DNA of 64,000 nt from Aquisediminimonas profunda (GCF_019443285.1 NZ_CP080327.1:1608001-1672000), one strand, 5' to 3'. Positions 23,880 through 32,984 are shown, numbered from the stretch's first letter. Numbers and translations are program-made. The notes: generated by a model not told the origin, from the letters alone.

Positions 23880-24680
23880 TCAGGCGGGATGCTTCTGCAT
23901 CAGCTGATAGGCCCGATCATACCATTTGCTGCCCGGATAGTTCGCGCCGAGCACTGCAGCGGCCTTCTTGGCCTCTTCGGGAATACCGAGGGCAAGATAG
24001 GCTTCCGTCAGTCGCATCAATGCCTCTGGCGTGTGGCTGGTGCTGTCATATTTGTCGACCACGGTACGGAAGCGAATGACGGCAGCAAGCCATTGAGCGC
24101 GGCGTTCATAGAAACGGCCGATTTCCATTTCCTTGCCCGCAAGGTGATCGCGAATCAGGTCGACCTTCAACCGCGCATCAGCCGCATAGCGGGACGTTGG
24201 ATAGCGGCGGATCAGTTCGCCCATGGCATCAAGTGCCTGCTGGGTGATTTTCTGATCCCGGGTCACATCGGTGATCTGCTCATAATAGTTCAGGGCGATC
24301 AGGTAATAGGCATAGGGTGCGTCCCTGTTGCCCGGATGGATCGAGAGAAAACGCTGCGCCGAATTGGTGGATTCGGTGAAATCTCTTGCCAGATAGTAGC
24401 TGAAGGCACTCATGAGCTGAGCCCGGCGTGCCCAGACCGAATAGGGGTGCTGGCGCTCTGTTTCATCAAACAGTGCCGCTGCCAGCTTGAACTGCCCGCG
24501 ATCGAGCCTGTCCTTTGCGGCGGTGTAGAGCGTATCCACATCGCGCGCGACATAGGCCGTGTCGCGTTTTTTGCTGTTGCGAGCACAGCCCGCGACGGGA
24601 AGGATGACGGCAAGAGCTGCGATCAGGGCGACAGTTTTTGAGGGAACAATGCGCATGGTCGAGCGTCTTAGCTGCTGCAT
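23880..24680 (-). CDS. bamD: Outer membrane assembly lipoprotein BamD
   Basis: A 266-residue lipoprotein of the BAM complex, which inserts beta-barrel proteins into the outer membrane. The signal peptide ends in a lipobox (LPVAGC, C32), followed by TPR-like helices (YTAAKDRLDRGQFKLAAALFDE, YYLIALNYYEQI, RRYPTSRYAADAR). I used the ATG at 24680; the ATG at 24656 (MRIVPSKTVAL) would give a more compact signal peptide, and neither has a clear ribosome binding site. It precedes recN and ligA on the same strand. Together with the tamA-tamB locus further right, it shows an active outer-membrane biogenesis machinery. Confidence 0.93.
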   Translation of the reverse strand: MQQLRRSTMRIVPSKTVALIAALAVILPVAGCARNSKKRDTAYVARDVDTLYTAAKDRLDRGQFKLAAALFDETERQHPYSVWARRAQLMSAFSYYLARDFTESTNSAQRFLSIHPGNRDAPYAYYLIALNYYEQITDVTRDQKITQQALDAMGELIRRYPTSRYAADARLKVDLIRDHLAGKEMEIGRFYERRAQWLAAVIRFRTVVDKYDSTSHTPEALMRLTEAYLALGIPEEAKKAAAVLGANYPGSKWYDRAYQLMQKHPA

Positions 24681-24740
24681 GGCATTTCGCCAAGCACCGA
24701 GATTGTGTTACTTAACCCTTTTCCGATAAGGCCTCCCCCC

Positions 24741-25565
24741 ATGGCAAGTGTGCGCCTTACGACCATCCGCGTTGAGAAGCCCTGGGGGCGCCATAGGCTC
24801 TGGCCAGGCTTCGCCGATCCGGCACCAGATGCTCAGCCGGTTGGCGAGATCTGGTTCGAAGCTCCAGACGCGCGAGACCCGGAACTGCTCGTCAAATATC
24901 TGTTCACGAGCGAACGACTCTCGATTCAGGTCCATCCGAACGATGCACAGGCTCGTGCTCGTGGCTTTGCCCGCGGCAAGGATGAAGCCTGGGTTATCCT
25001 CGATGCACAGCCGGACTCCACGATTGCCTTGGGTACGGTCCGTCCGCTTTCACAAGAAGAGCTGCGGCGGGCGGCCCTTGATGGCAGCATTGAGATACTG
25101 ATGGACTGGAAGCCTGTTGCGGCAGGAGACGTCATCTATTCGCCCGCCAACACGGTTCATGCCATCGGTGCCGGGATCACACTCATTGAGGTCCAGCAGA
25201 ATGTCGATTTGACATACCGGCTATACGACTATGGGCGACCGCGCGAACTTCATCTTGAGGATGGCATCGCGGTTTCGGATCCGGTCCCCTTTGTCATTCC
25301 GAAGTTGCCAGGCGCGTCACCTGCCGGGCGACAAACGCTGGCTCATACGGACAAATTCACTCTCGAGCGTTGGAGTTGGTCCGGTTCGCGCACTTTGACG
25401 CTGAAAGGTGCCGGGTGGCTGGTCCCGATCAGGGGAGCAGGCCAGACCAATGGCCTGTCCTTCCATCAAGGCGAATGCTGGGCGATTGACGGCGGAGCGC
25501 GATTGTCAATCGAACCCGGCAGCGACTTGCTGTTTGCCAGTCCGCAGCCTTTCGAACTCGATTGA
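24741..25565 (+). CDS. Class I mannose-6-phosphate isomerase
   Basis: A 274-residue cupin-type zinc enzyme interconverting mannose-6-phosphate and fructose-6-phosphate, supplying GDP-mannose for polysaccharide synthesis or allowing mannose use. Metal-binding motifs are IQVHPNDAQAR, GKDEAWVILDA and ANTVHAIGAG, with the catalytic arginine probably in DYGRPRELH. It is shorter than E. coli ManA, like other compact bacterial PMI enzymes. The ATG at 24741 begins the conserved MASVRLTTIRVEKPWG; the frame extends 12 codons upstream without an ATG. It is divergent from bamD. Confidence 0.9.
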   Translation: MASVRLTTIRVEKPWGRHRLWPGFADPAPDAQPVGEIWFEAPDARDPELLVKYLFTSERLSIQVHPNDAQARARGFARGKDEAWVILDAQPDSTIALGTVRPLSQEELRRAALDGSIEILMDWKPVAAGDVIYSPANTVHAIGAGITLIEVQQNVDLTYRLYDYGRPRELHLEDGIAVSDPVPFVIPKLPGASPAGRQTLAHTDKFTLERWSWSGSRTLTLKGAGWLVPIRGAGQTNGLSFHQGECWAIDGGARLSIEPGSDLLFASPQPFELD

Positions 25566-25601
25566 CCAATTGCCAGCCCGGCACCGAGCCGCGTTCAAAG
25601 C

Positions 25602-26570
25602 CTATTTGATGAACCCTTCGGGCTTCACATTCCGTTCGTTGACGCCTGCGACGGCGGCCGGGACGAAGCTGTTGGGCCCCACCTTGAGCCAGATGAGAAT
25701 CGGCGCCGAAACATAAATTGACGAGAACGTGCCGATCACAATGCCCAGTAGCATGGCCGCAGTGAAGCCGAAGCTCACGTCTGGTCCCAGCACCAGCAAA
25801 ATGGTCAGCGTCAGGATCAGGGAGAGCGACGTGACAATCGTGCGCGACAGGGTCTCGTTGACCGACATGTTCAGGAGCGGCTCGATCTCCATCTTGCGCC
25901 ATTTCTTCAGATCTTCGCGAATCCGGTCGTAAACGACGATGGTATCGTTGAGCGAATAGCCAATGATGGTCAGGATAGCGGCCACAACATTGAGGTCGAA
26001 TTCCAGCTGCGTCAGCGCGAAAAAGCCGAATGTCAGCACGACGTCATGGAACAGTGTGAACAGTGCGCCGACGCCGAACTGCCATTCGAAGCGGAACCAG
26101 ATGTAGAGCGCGATGCCGATCATCGCCAGCGTCAAGGCCAGTGCGCCCGTGCGGAGCAATTCTGCCGAAACCTTCCCGGACACGGCTTCGACATTGTCAA
26201 AGCGGGCGTCGGGATATTTCGCAGAAATTGCATTTCGGACCGTGGCGACGGCCTTGTCCGTGGCGTCCTTGTCTCCATCAGGCAAATGCATTCGGATCGC
26301 GACTTTGGTCGGATCGCCAAATTGCTGAACGGATGCTTCGCCCAGGCCAAGGCTGCTGACCCGCGTGCGCAAATCGTCCACTTGCGCGGGTTGGGCGAAG
26401 GCCACCCGGAACTGCTGGCCACCCGAAAAGTCGACGCCAAGATTGAGGCCGCGAATGGCGACCAGTGCAATGGACGCAACCAGCAGGGTGATTGAAAGAC
26501 CCATCGCCCACCAACGGTAGGAGAGGAAGGGGACATTCGTATTGTCCGGAACGAGTTTGATCGGGCGCAT
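25602..26570 (-). CDS. secF: Protein translocase subunit SecF
   Basis: A 322-residue inner-membrane protein with six transmembrane helices. It pairs with SecD to use the proton gradient for the late steps of Sec export. The periplasmic P1 domain begins after GLNLGVDFSGGQQFRVAF. The signature IGYSLNDTIVVYDRIREDLKK lies between helices 4 and 5, and NETLSRTIVTSLSLILT follows. The ATG at 26570 has GAAGG ten bases upstream; a TTG three codons earlier is too close to that site. It lies 13 bases after secD. Confidence 0.97.
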   Translation of the reverse strand: MRPIKLVPDNTNVPFLSYRWWAMGLSITLLVASIALVAIRGLNLGVDFSGGQQFRVAFAQPAQVDDLRTRVSSLGLGEASVQQFGDPTKVAIRMHLPDGDKDATDKAVATVRNAISAKYPDARFDNVEAVSGKVSAELLRTGALALTLAMIGIALYIWFRFEWQFGVGALFTLFHDVVLTFGFFALTQLEFDLNVVAAILTIIGYSLNDTIVVYDRIREDLKKWRKMEIEPLLNMSVNETLSRTIVTSLSLILTLTILLVLGPDVSFGFTAAMLLGIVIGTFSSIYVSAPILIWLKVGPNSFVPAAVAGVNERNVKPEGFIK

Positions 26571-26583
26571 CGATGCCAAGCCT

Positions 26584-28188
26584 TCAGAGGTTGAGTTCGC
26601 GCGGACGTGCGCGCTTGAGATATTCGGAAACCATCAGGCGGGTGAACGTCACACCGGTGAACACCGATGTCGCAATACCAATCGACAGTACGACCGCAAA
26701 ACCCCGAATCGGCCCCGAGCCGAACCAGAACATGATGATCGCCGAGATGACGTTGGTGATGTTCGCGTCGAAAATCGCACTGCGGGCTTCCTTGTACCCG
26801 AATTCGCACGCGGCCAGTGTGTTGCGGCCGCGCCTGACTTCTTCCCGGATACGTTCAAAAATCAGCACGTTCGCATCAACAGCGGCGCCAATCGTCAGCA
26901 CGAAACCGGCAATGCCCGGCAGTGTGAGAGTGGCATTGAAAATGGCCATCGCGCCCAGAATCAGCAGCGCGTTCAGGAACAAGGCGATCGTGGTGTAGAC
27001 GCCAAACCGCATATAGGTGAGGATCATGAAGCCCATCAGGGCAATCGTCGCGACGACGCCAGCCACAACACCCTTGTGGATCGATTCCGCGCCGAGTTCC
27101 GGTCGGATCGTGCTTTCCTCGATAACCTTCAAGGCAACGGGCAGCTTGCCCGAGCGGAGCTGGACCGCAAGCTGGTTCGCGCTTTCGACAGTGAAATTGC
27201 CTGAAATCTGCGCCCTGCCGCCCAAGATAGGCTCATTGATGTTCGGGGCTGAAATCACGACATTGTCGAGAATGATCGCAAACGGCTTGCCGACGTTTTC
27301 CTGAGTCACGCGCGCAAAGCGACGACCACCCTGACCGTCAAAGGTGATATCCACATTGGGCCGGTTGTCGCGCTGGTCATAATTCTGGTTGGCGTCGATC
27401 AGCTGATCGCCAGAGACCATGACCCGCCGCTGGACCGCAATCTTCTTCACGCCGGTCGGATCGTCGGGATAGGGCAGAACCTGACTTCCCGGTGGCGCAT
27501 TGCCCTGCGCTACCTGCGCCGGATCGGCCGTCAGATCGACCAGCTTGAACTCGAGCTTGGCCGTCTTGCCCAGCGTATCCTTCAACTGTTGCGGGTCCTG
27601 CAGGCCCGGGACCTGGACAAGGATGCGATCCGGGCCCTGCCGGACCACGGTCGTTTCCTTGGTGCCCTCCGGGTCGATCCGCTTGAGCACGACTTCACGC
27701 GCCGTGTTCATTGCATCGTTGATCTTCTTGTCGAGCCCGGCTGCCGTCGGAGTCATCACCACCCGGTTTGTATCGCGCACCGCGACATTCCAGTCGCGCT
27801 GGCCCGTAACGCCAATGCCCGTTGTCAGACGGCGGGCTGCTTCGACGGCGGCATCGACCTGACGCGGATCGCGGACAAAAAAGGAGAGTTCGCCACCAGC
27901 TGTGGAAATGTCCCCGATTTCGATGCGTGGATCGGCGCGGCGCATTTCGGTGCGCACGCCTTCTTCCATTTGCTCCATCCGCTGCTTCGCGACATCACGA
28001 ACGTCAGCTTCGAGCAGGAGATGGCTGCCGCCTGCCAGATCGAGACCAAGGTTGATCTTCGTATTGGCCAATTTGTCGGGCAGATATCGGGTGACGCTCG
28101 GCGGAAGAATACTCGGCAGGGCAAAAGCGACGCCAACGACCATCGTCACGATGGTCAGCCACACCTTCCAGCGGGGAAAATCAAGCAT
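26584..28188 (-). CDS. secD: Protein translocase subunit SecD
   Basis: A 534-residue partner of SecF. The N-terminal helix is followed by the LGLDLAGGSHLLLEADV motif. A large periplasmic domain (about 60-340) carries proline-rich loops such as PPGSQVLPYPDDP. The transmembrane region has GAAVDANVLIFERIREEVRRG and the ending FTRLMVSEYLKRARP. It is encoded after yajC (six-base gap) and before secF, the standard yajC-secD-secF operon. Confidence 0.97.
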   Translation of the reverse strand: MLDFPRWKVWLTIVTMVVGVAFALPSILPPSVTRYLPDKLANTKINLGLDLAGGSHLLLEADVRDVAKQRMEQMEEGVRTEMRRADPRIEIGDISTAGGELSFFVRDPRQVDAAVEAARRLTTGIGVTGQRDWNVAVRDTNRVVMTPTAAGLDKKINDAMNTAREVVLKRIDPEGTKETTVVRQGPDRILVQVPGLQDPQQLKDTLGKTAKLEFKLVDLTADPAQVAQGNAPPGSQVLPYPDDPTGVKKIAVQRRVMVSGDQLIDANQNYDQRDNRPNVDITFDGQGGRRFARVTQENVGKPFAIILDNVVISAPNINEPILGGRAQISGNFTVESANQLAVQLRSGKLPVALKVIEESTIRPELGAESIHKGVVAGVVATIALMGFMILTYMRFGVYTTIALFLNALLILGAMAIFNATLTLPGIAGFVLTIGAAVDANVLIFERIREEVRRGRNTLAACEFGYKEARSAIFDANITNVISAIIMFWFGSGPIRGFAVVLSIGIATSVFTGVTFTRLMVSEYLKRARPRELNL

Positions 28189-28194
28189 TTCGGA

Positions 28195-28539
28195 TCAGTC
28201 GTTTGCGGGTTTGGAGGAACCGGTCGGCGTTATGTCCGACAACGTGGCCTTGATCGCCTTGACCTTGACACCGCTTGCGATCTCGACCTCGACGATGTCC
28301 CCTTCAACCTTGGTGACCTTGCCGACAAGGCCGCCGCCCGTCACGATGCTGTCGCCTTTTTTGACGGCGTCGATCATCGCACGATGCTGTTTCGCGCGCT
28401 GCTGCTGCGGACGAATCAGGAGGAACCAGAAAATAATGAAAATGAGGACCAGCGGCATCATCTGGATGAAAAAGGCCGAGGCTCCTCCCGGGGCAGCTGC
28501 GCCTGCGGCGGCCTGGGCGTAAGCGGGGGTGATAAGCAT
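28195..28539 (-). CDS. yajC: Preprotein translocase accessory subunit YajC
   Basis: A 114-residue single-helix protein. The hydrophobic segment (FFIQMMPLVLIFIIFWFLLI) is followed by the family signature RPQQQRAKQHRAMIDAVKKGD, then VVTGGGLVGKVTKVEGD-type strands. The N-terminal part is Ala/Gly-rich. YajC associates with SecDF. It is the first gene of the minus-strand yajC-secD-secF operon. Confidence 0.95.
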   Translation of the reverse strand: MLITPAYAQAAAGAAAPGGASAFFIQMMPLVLIFIIFWFLLIRPQQQRAKQHRAMIDAVKKGDSIVTGGGLVGKVTKVEGDIVEVEIASGVKVKAIKATLSDITPTGSSKPAND

Positions 28540-28656
28540 CCAAATTCCAGTTTGCGAAAGTAAGGGAAGAAGTTCCCGCGATTGCTGGCGCGCCTATCAA
28601 ATCGCGACTATCGGCGCAACAAGCACGTCAAGTGGGGAACCAAAGGAGAGAATGCA

Positions 28657-28965
28657 ATGATCATCGTGATGGGGCACGCGAAACTTGAAGCCGGTGAAAT
28701 CGACCGACTTGGTGCCGAGATGGAAGCGCAGATAAAGGCGACCCGGGCCGAAGACGGTTGTCTGGCCTACAGCTTCTCGCGCGATGTGCTCGACCCCGAT
28801 ACCCTGATCATTACCGAACGCTGGCGCGACAACGCAGCCATTGCCGCGCATTTCGCCAGCCCGCATATGGCCGCGTTCAACGCTGTCCTCGCCAAGGCCA
28901 AGCTCCTTGAAGTGAGCGTCAAGGCTTATGAGAACGGCCAGGAGCGCGTTCTTATGGGACGCTGA
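28657..28965 (+). CDS. Antibiotic-biosynthesis-monooxygenase-fold (ABM) protein
   Basis: A 102-residue dimeric alpha-beta barrel protein. MIIVMGHAKLEAGEIDRLGA, EDGCLAYSFSRDVLDPDTL, ITERWRDNAAIAAHFASPH and the MAAFNAVLAKA ending follow the YgiN/ABM pattern. Relatives oxidise quinol-like or electron-rich aromatic compounds without a cofactor; the actual substrate is unknown. AAGGAGAG before the ATG at 28657 supports the start over the upstream in-frame ATG. It is divergent from yajC and convergent with rpsI, sharing a hairpin terminator. Confidence 0.88.
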   Translation: MIIVMGHAKLEAGEIDRLGAEMEAQIKATRAEDGCLAYSFSRDVLDPDTLIITERWRDNAAIAAHFASPHMAAFNAVLAKAKLLEVSVKAYENGQERVLMGR

Positions 28966-28976
28966 AGGACCAAAAT

Positions 28977-29006
28977 GCAAAACGGCCCCGGGTTTCCCCG
29001 AGGCCG
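28977..29006 (-). terminator. Intrinsic terminator of rplM-rpsI
   Basis: GC-rich stem CGGCC/GGCCG extended by CGGG/CCCG around a TTTC loop at 28983-29006. On the minus strand it is followed by TTTTGCATTTT. It lies 28 bases beyond the rpsI stop and could also stop the convergent ABM gene. Confidence 0.8.
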
Positions 29007-29033
29007 CAATGTTTGGCAAAATATCGAAAAAGC

Positions 29034-29570
29034 CTAGCGCTTCGAGAACTGGAAGCTCTTGCGCGCCTTGGCCCGGCCATACTTCTTGCGTTCGACCGTG
29101 CGGCTATCGCGGGTCAGGAAGCCGGCTGCCTTCACCAGCGGACGCAGGGTCGGCTCATATTTTGAAAGCGCTTGCGCGATGCCATGCTTAACAGCACCGG
29201 CCTGCCCCGAAAGGCCGCCGCCCTTGACAGTTGCGATCACGTCAAACTGTTCGGTGCGGTCGGCAATCGCGAATGGCTGGTTGATAACAAGCCGCAGCGT
29301 CGGACGCGCAAAATAGGCAGTCTGGTCGCGACCATTGACGATGATTCGGCCGGTGCCCGGCTTCAGCCAGACACGGGCAACCGCATCCTTGCGGCGTCCG
29401 GTGGCATAGGAACGGCCTTGCGCATCGATTTCACGTTCACGCAACACGGCGACGGTCGACTTGACGACCGGAGCCGGCGCGGCAGCTTCCGCAACCGGAG
29501 CGGCCGGAGCTGCAGCAGCGGCGGCAAGATCCTTGAGATCAGAGAGCGACTGACGGGTATCTTCAGACAT
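29034..29570 (-). CDS. rpsI: 30S ribosomal protein S9
   Basis: A 178-residue S9. The conserved core starts at [21 protein letters not shown] and ends with the tRNA-contacting tail [16 protein letters not shown]. The first ~45 residues are an Ala/Pro-rich extension typical of sphingomonad and related S9 proteins and absent from E. coli. Its ATG overlaps the rplM stop by one base (TAATG), so translation is coupled. Confidence 0.97.
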   Translation of the reverse strand: MSEDTRQSLSDLKDLAAAAAAPAAPVAEAAAPAPVVKSTVAVLREREIDAQGRSYATGRRKDAVARVWLKPGTGRIIVNGRDQTAYFARPTLRLVINQPFAIADRTEQFDVIATVKGGGLSGQAGAVKHGIAQALSKYEPTLRPLVKAAGFLTRDSRTVERKKYGRAKARKSFQFSKR

Positions 29571-30049
29571 TATGCACCCACCTTGTTCTTGCGGTTGCGA
29601 GCCGCGATATCGAGAAATTCGGGATTCTGGGCCGCGTGGCTGTGCTCCGCGCCCGCGAAGATGCGCAGGTTTCGCATCTGCTGCCGGCCTAGAGGACCCC
29701 GCGGGATCATCCGCTCGACTGCCTTTTCAAGGATACGCTCAGGGAAGCGCCCTTCAAGCACCTTGCCTGCGGTCACGCCCTTGATACCGCCCGGATAGCC
29801 GGTGTGGCGATAATAGACCTTCTGGTCGAGCTTCTTGCCCGTGAAACGGATCTTGTCAGCGTTGATGACAATGACATTGTCACCGCAATCGACGTGCGGC
29901 GTAAAGCTCGGCTTGTGCTTGCCGCGCAGGATGTTCGCAATGATCGTGGCGGCACGGCCGACGACCAGGCCATCTGCATCAATCAGCAGCCATTTCTTTT
30001 CGACCTCGGCCGGCTTGACCGCCTTGGTCGTCTTCATAAGCGCCTTCAT
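29570..30049 (-). CDS. rplM: 50S ribosomal protein L13
   Basis: A 159-residue L13 with [28 protein letters not shown] near the N-terminus, then [22 protein letters not shown], and a C-terminal [23 protein letters not shown]. The ATG at 30049 has GAGG about nine bases upstream; the more upstream in-frame start is less likely. It forms the usual rplM-rpsI operon. In E. coli, L13 represses this operon through its own leader; a terminator-like hairpin in the leader here might serve the same end. Confidence 0.97.
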   Translation of the reverse strand: MKALMKTTKAVKPAEVEKKWLLIDADGLVVGRAATIIANILRGKHKPSFTPHVDCGDNVIVINADKIRFTGKKLDQKVYYRHTGYPGGIKGVTAGKVLEGRFPERILEKAVERMIPRGPLGRQQMRNLRIFAGAEHSHAAQNPEFLDIAARNRKNKVGA

Positions 30050-30066
30050 AGGGCTGGACCTCATCT

Positions 30067-30098
30067 AAAACGAAAACGCGCGGAGCAAATGCCCCGCG
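30067..30098 (-). promoter_or_regulatory. Terminator-like hairpin in the rplM leader
   Basis: CGCGGGGC-ATTT-GCTCCGCG (8 bp, one G-U) at 30079-30098 on the minus strand, followed by GTTTTCGTTTT. It lies 18-50 nt upstream of the rplM start with no gene before it. It could be an attenuator or an L13-controlled leader. Confidence 0.5.
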
Positions 30099-30159
30099 TC
30101 GATGGCGGGCCTTTTGCAGTGAATTTGCCGAAAGTCAAGGATATGGGCGGTGTTTGAAA

Positions 30160-30239
30160 CGGGTATTGAGATACCGGTCACATTTCTCCGCTGCGTGCAT
30201 CCGGCTCCCGTGATTTCCGGTATACCTTCTTACCGGAAA
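30160..30239. repeat. Pair of related inverted repeats upstream of the sterol-desaturase-like gene
   Basis: CGGGTAT-TGAG-ATACCGG (30160-30177) and TTTCCGGTA-8-TACCGGAAA (30214-30239, nine perfect pairs). All four arms carry CCGGTA-like half-sites. This suggests operators for a dimeric regulator of the gene at 30251; a hairpin in the mRNA is the alternative. Confidence 0.5.
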
Positions 30240-30250
30240 AGGACGCAAAC

Positions 30251-31000
30251 ATGACAGTCGACACATTGGTCACCATTGCCCTGCCAGTCTTGTTCCTGCT
30301 GATGATGGCGCTTGAGTGCCTCATCGGGACCGGGCGAGTCATGCCCGACGTGCGCGGGTGGCGCTGGATCGGCATTGCGGCATTTCTCGTCACATTTGCA
30401 TGCAACGGCCTTATGCCAATGGTCCTTCTGCCGCTGTTGCCCAAGGTGACCTTGCTCGATCTTGGTTCGCTTGGCCTGTGGGCAGCGATCCCTGTGGTCA
30501 TCCTGACGACCTTCTTTACCTACTGGACGCACCGTATTCAGCATCGCTTCGATGTCCTTTGGCGTCTTGGTCACCAACTGCATCACGGCGTCGCGCGTGT
30601 CGACATCGCATCAGCCATGCTTTTCCATCCCGTTGATGTGGCAGTTCAGGTGACAATGACCCTTTTGGCCGGGTTGCTGCTCGGGGCGACTCCAGAAGCA
30701 GCTTCCGTCGCTGGAGGTCTGGGCTTCTTCATTGCGCTGTTCCAGCATTGGAATGTCGCAACACCGCGCTGGATGGGGCTGATCATCCAGCGGCCCGAAG
30801 CACATATGCTTCATCATGAGCGTGATGTTCACGCGCGCAACTTTGGTGACATGCCTATCTGGGACATGATTTTTGGCACCTATGCGAATCCGCTGCGGGC
30901 CGACGTACCCGTCGGCTTTGCGCCCGAAGCCATGCGTCGTTGGCTGGCGATGATCGCCTTTGTTGACGTCAACAAGGGCAGCGGGAGAGACCGGCTCTAA
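30251..31000 (+). CDS. Sterol desaturase / fatty acid hydroxylase family membrane protein
   Basis: A 249-residue membrane di-iron enzyme with four or so hydrophobic helices. The histidine clusters THRIQH, HQLHHG and HMLHHERDVHARNFGDMP bind the di-iron centre. The ending WDMIFGTYANP is typical of the family, which includes sterol desaturases, carotenoid hydroxylases and alkylglycerol monooxygenase. The lipid or isoprenoid substrate is unknown. GGAAAAGG precedes the ATG. It converges on the SDR gene with a 4-nt stop overlap, and two inverted repeats precede it. Confidence 0.88.
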   Translation: MTVDTLVTIALPVLFLLMMALECLIGTGRVMPDVRGWRWIGIAAFLVTFACNGLMPMVLLPLLPKVTLLDLGSLGLWAAIPVVILTTFFTYWTHRIQHRFDVLWRLGHQLHHGVARVDIASAMLFHPVDVAVQVTMTLLAGLLLGATPEAASVAGGLGFFIALFQHWNVATPRWMGLIIQRPEAHMLHHERDVHARNFGDMPIWDMIFGTYANPLRADVPVGFAPEAMRRWLAMIAFVDVNKGSGRDRL

Positions 31001-31962
31001 TCGGGAAACGCAACGCCCGTCATTTTTTCGGACGCCTTCCAGAGAGCGGCAGCCATGTCCCGATCAACGGCATGTGGCCGAACGCCGACGTAAGGGTGCA
31101 TGCCTTCGGTCCAAAAGGCCGCAATATTGCAATCCTCGCAGTAGACGCCGCCTTCACCTTCAAGCAGCGGCGAGACAGCGCACCAGATACTGGTCGCCGC
31201 TCCCTGCTCGGTCGATTTGAACAGGGGATTGGGGTTTCCGTCCTTGTCGAACCAGCCCATTGCAATCTGCTCATCCATCGTCAGGAAGCGCTGAAGGGGC
31301 GTCTTGATGCCGCCGGGATGCACCGCAAATGCGCGGATGCCAAACGGCTTGCCAATCTCGTCGAAATGCATGGCAAAAAGGGCATTTGCCGTTTTAGCCT
31401 GGCCATAGGCCGTCCATTTTTCATAGTCGCGATGCACAAAATGCGGGTCCGCCAGATCGACGGCACTCCGAGCGTGTCCAATTGACGAAAGAACGACGAC
31501 ACGTGTTCCAGGGCCAGCGGCCTTGAGCAAAGGCCAGATGCGCGCCGTCATCTGGAAATGGCCCAAGTGATTTGTTGCAAACTGGCTTTCATATCCGCGC
31601 GCGTCCCGGGCGAGTGGACAGGCCATAATCGCAGCGTTGTTGATGAGGATGTCGATCCTGTCCGTTTGGCGTGCAAGGTCTGTAGCAAAGGCGTCAATCG
31701 ATACTGGATCTGACAGATCAAGCGTCAGGATCGTAATGTCGCCCGCAACACCCTCAAGATCGACAGCTGCCGCTTCGGGGCGCCGCGCGCCCACAAAGAC
31801 CTTGGCTCCTGCACCGGCCAGTGCGCGCACCGTTTCCAGGCCAAGGCCGGAATACCCACCCGTAACCAGTGCTGCCTTCCCCTTGAGGTCGATCCCGGAA
31901 ATGACTTCGGACGCCGTTGATCGCATGCCAAAAGGTGAAGCAATGGGCTGCTGTTGGGTCAT
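30997..31962 (-). CDS. SDR-family oxidoreductase (retinol-dehydrogenase-like)
   Basis: A 321-residue short-chain dehydrogenase. Cofactor motif VTGGYSGLGLETVRALAGAG, then NNAAIM, and active site YGQAK (in WTAYGQAKTANALF) with the upstream serine in VVLSSIGHA. It resembles the retinol dehydrogenase/WW-domain-like branch rather than the FabG branch. The extra C-terminal region (GGVYCEDCNIA) is also usual there. The ATG at 31962 overlaps the stop of the heme A synthase gene by four bases (ATGA). The real substrate is unknown. Confidence 0.9.
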   Translation of the reverse strand: MTQQQPIASPFGMRSTASEVISGIDLKGKAALVTGGYSGLGLETVRALAGAGAKVFVGARRPEAAAVDLEGVAGDITILTLDLSDPVSIDAFATDLARQTDRIDILINNAAIMACPLARDARGYESQFATNHLGHFQMTARIWPLLKAAGPGTRVVVLSSIGHARSAVDLADPHFVHRDYEKWTAYGQAKTANALFAMHFDEIGKPFGIRAFAVHPGGIKTPLQRFLTMDEQIAMGWFDKDGNPNPLFKSTEQGAATSIWCAVSPLLEGEGGVYCEDCNIAAFWTEGMHPYVGVRPHAVDRDMAAALWKASEKMTGVAFPD

Positions 31963-32984
31963 GATGCGCTCTCCGTGTTTCGTCCGATGACATGAATGCC
32001 CCAAACAGTGGCCGCGACGACCAGTGCCCCGACAGCCTGATGAAGAACAGCTATGGGCAGGCTGACGCCCGTCATGACTGTTGCAATGCCGAGTATGATC
32101 TGGGTTCCAAAGGCGCTGTGGATCGCAATCGATACGCGCCGGCTGCCGGCGGCTTTCACAAGTCTTGCCAAGAGAACGAGCGCTGCGACCACGACCCAGG
32201 CCCACCAGCGGTGAATGAAATGGATGATCGCCGGATCATTGAAAATCGCATCGACGGCGGATCGGCCGGCCTGTGTCGCTCCGGGAAAGAAACTCCCGTT
32301 CATGAGCGGCCATTGACTGGTCACAAGTCCGGCATTGAGGCCTGCGGTATAGGCGCCAAACAAGAGCTGGATCGCAAGTATCACGAGAACGCAAATGCCG
32401 AAGCCGGTCAGTCTGGCCGGGCGCGATGCGGGACTCGCTGCCAGCGCCTTCAGATCGAGTGCCGTCCAGATGAGGCCGCCGAGAATGAAGAGCGCTGTCA
32501 GCAAATGAGTTGCGAGCCGATAATGGCTGACATCCGTGCGCAGGGTCAGTCCCGAAGCGACCATCCACCACCCGATCGCGCCTTGCAGGCCACCCAGCGC
32601 CAGCAGGGCGGACAGCCGCCAGCCATAGCCATTCGGAATCGCGCGGCGCAGGGCAAACCAGGCCAGTGGCAAGGCAAAGGCAACGCCAATCAGTCGCCCT
32701 AGGAGGCGATGGATGAATTCCCAGAAATAGATGAACTTGAACTGCGCAAGCGTCATGCCCTTGTTGATCAGCTGATATTCCGGGATTTGCTGATACTTGG
32801 CGAATGCTTCCTGCCAGGCGGCCTCGTTCAACGGAGGGACAGCGCCGGATACCGGCTTCCATTCAGTGATCGAGAGGCCCGATTCTGTCAGTCGGGTAAT
32901 GCCCCCAACCACCACCATCGAAAATACAAGAAGCGCAACGACCAGAAGCCAGTTGGCAATCGCATTGGGACGCAGACGGTTCAT
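31959..32984 (-). CDS. ctaA: Heme A synthase (COX15/CtaA)
   Basis: A 341-residue inner-membrane protein with eight predicted helices that oxidises the heme O methyl group to a formyl group, making heme A for aa3-type cytochrome oxidase. It starts with WLLVVALLVFSMVVVGGITRLTESGLSI, followed by YFWEFIHRLLGR with its heme-binding histidine. Later histidines lie in the DVSHYRLATHLL, IHFIHRWWAW and AVLHQAVGALV segments. It belongs to the type without the paired extracytoplasmic cysteines of Bacillus CtaA. It is followed by the SDR gene. Confidence 0.95.
   Translation of the reverse strand: MNRLRPNAIANWLLVVALLVFSMVVVGGITRLTESGLSITEWKPVSGAVPPLNEAAWQEAFAKYQQIPEYQLINKGMTLAQFKFIYFWEFIHRLLGRLIGVAFALPLAWFALRRAIPNGYGWRLSALLALGGLQGAIGWWMVASGLTLRTDVSHYRLATHLLTALFILGGLIWTALDLKALAASPASRPARLTGFGICVLVILAIQLLFGAYTAGLNAGLVTSQWPLMNGSFFPGATQAGRSAVDAIFNDPAIIHFIHRWWAWVVVAALVLLARLVKAAGSRRVSIAIHSAFGTQIILGIATVMTGVSLPIAVLHQAVGALVVAATVWGIHVIGRNTESAS

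Noticed and set aside
24681-24740. Riboswitch upstream of the mannose-6-phosphate isomerase gene
   Set aside because: Only about 60 bases are available and no conserved aptamer elements are visible.
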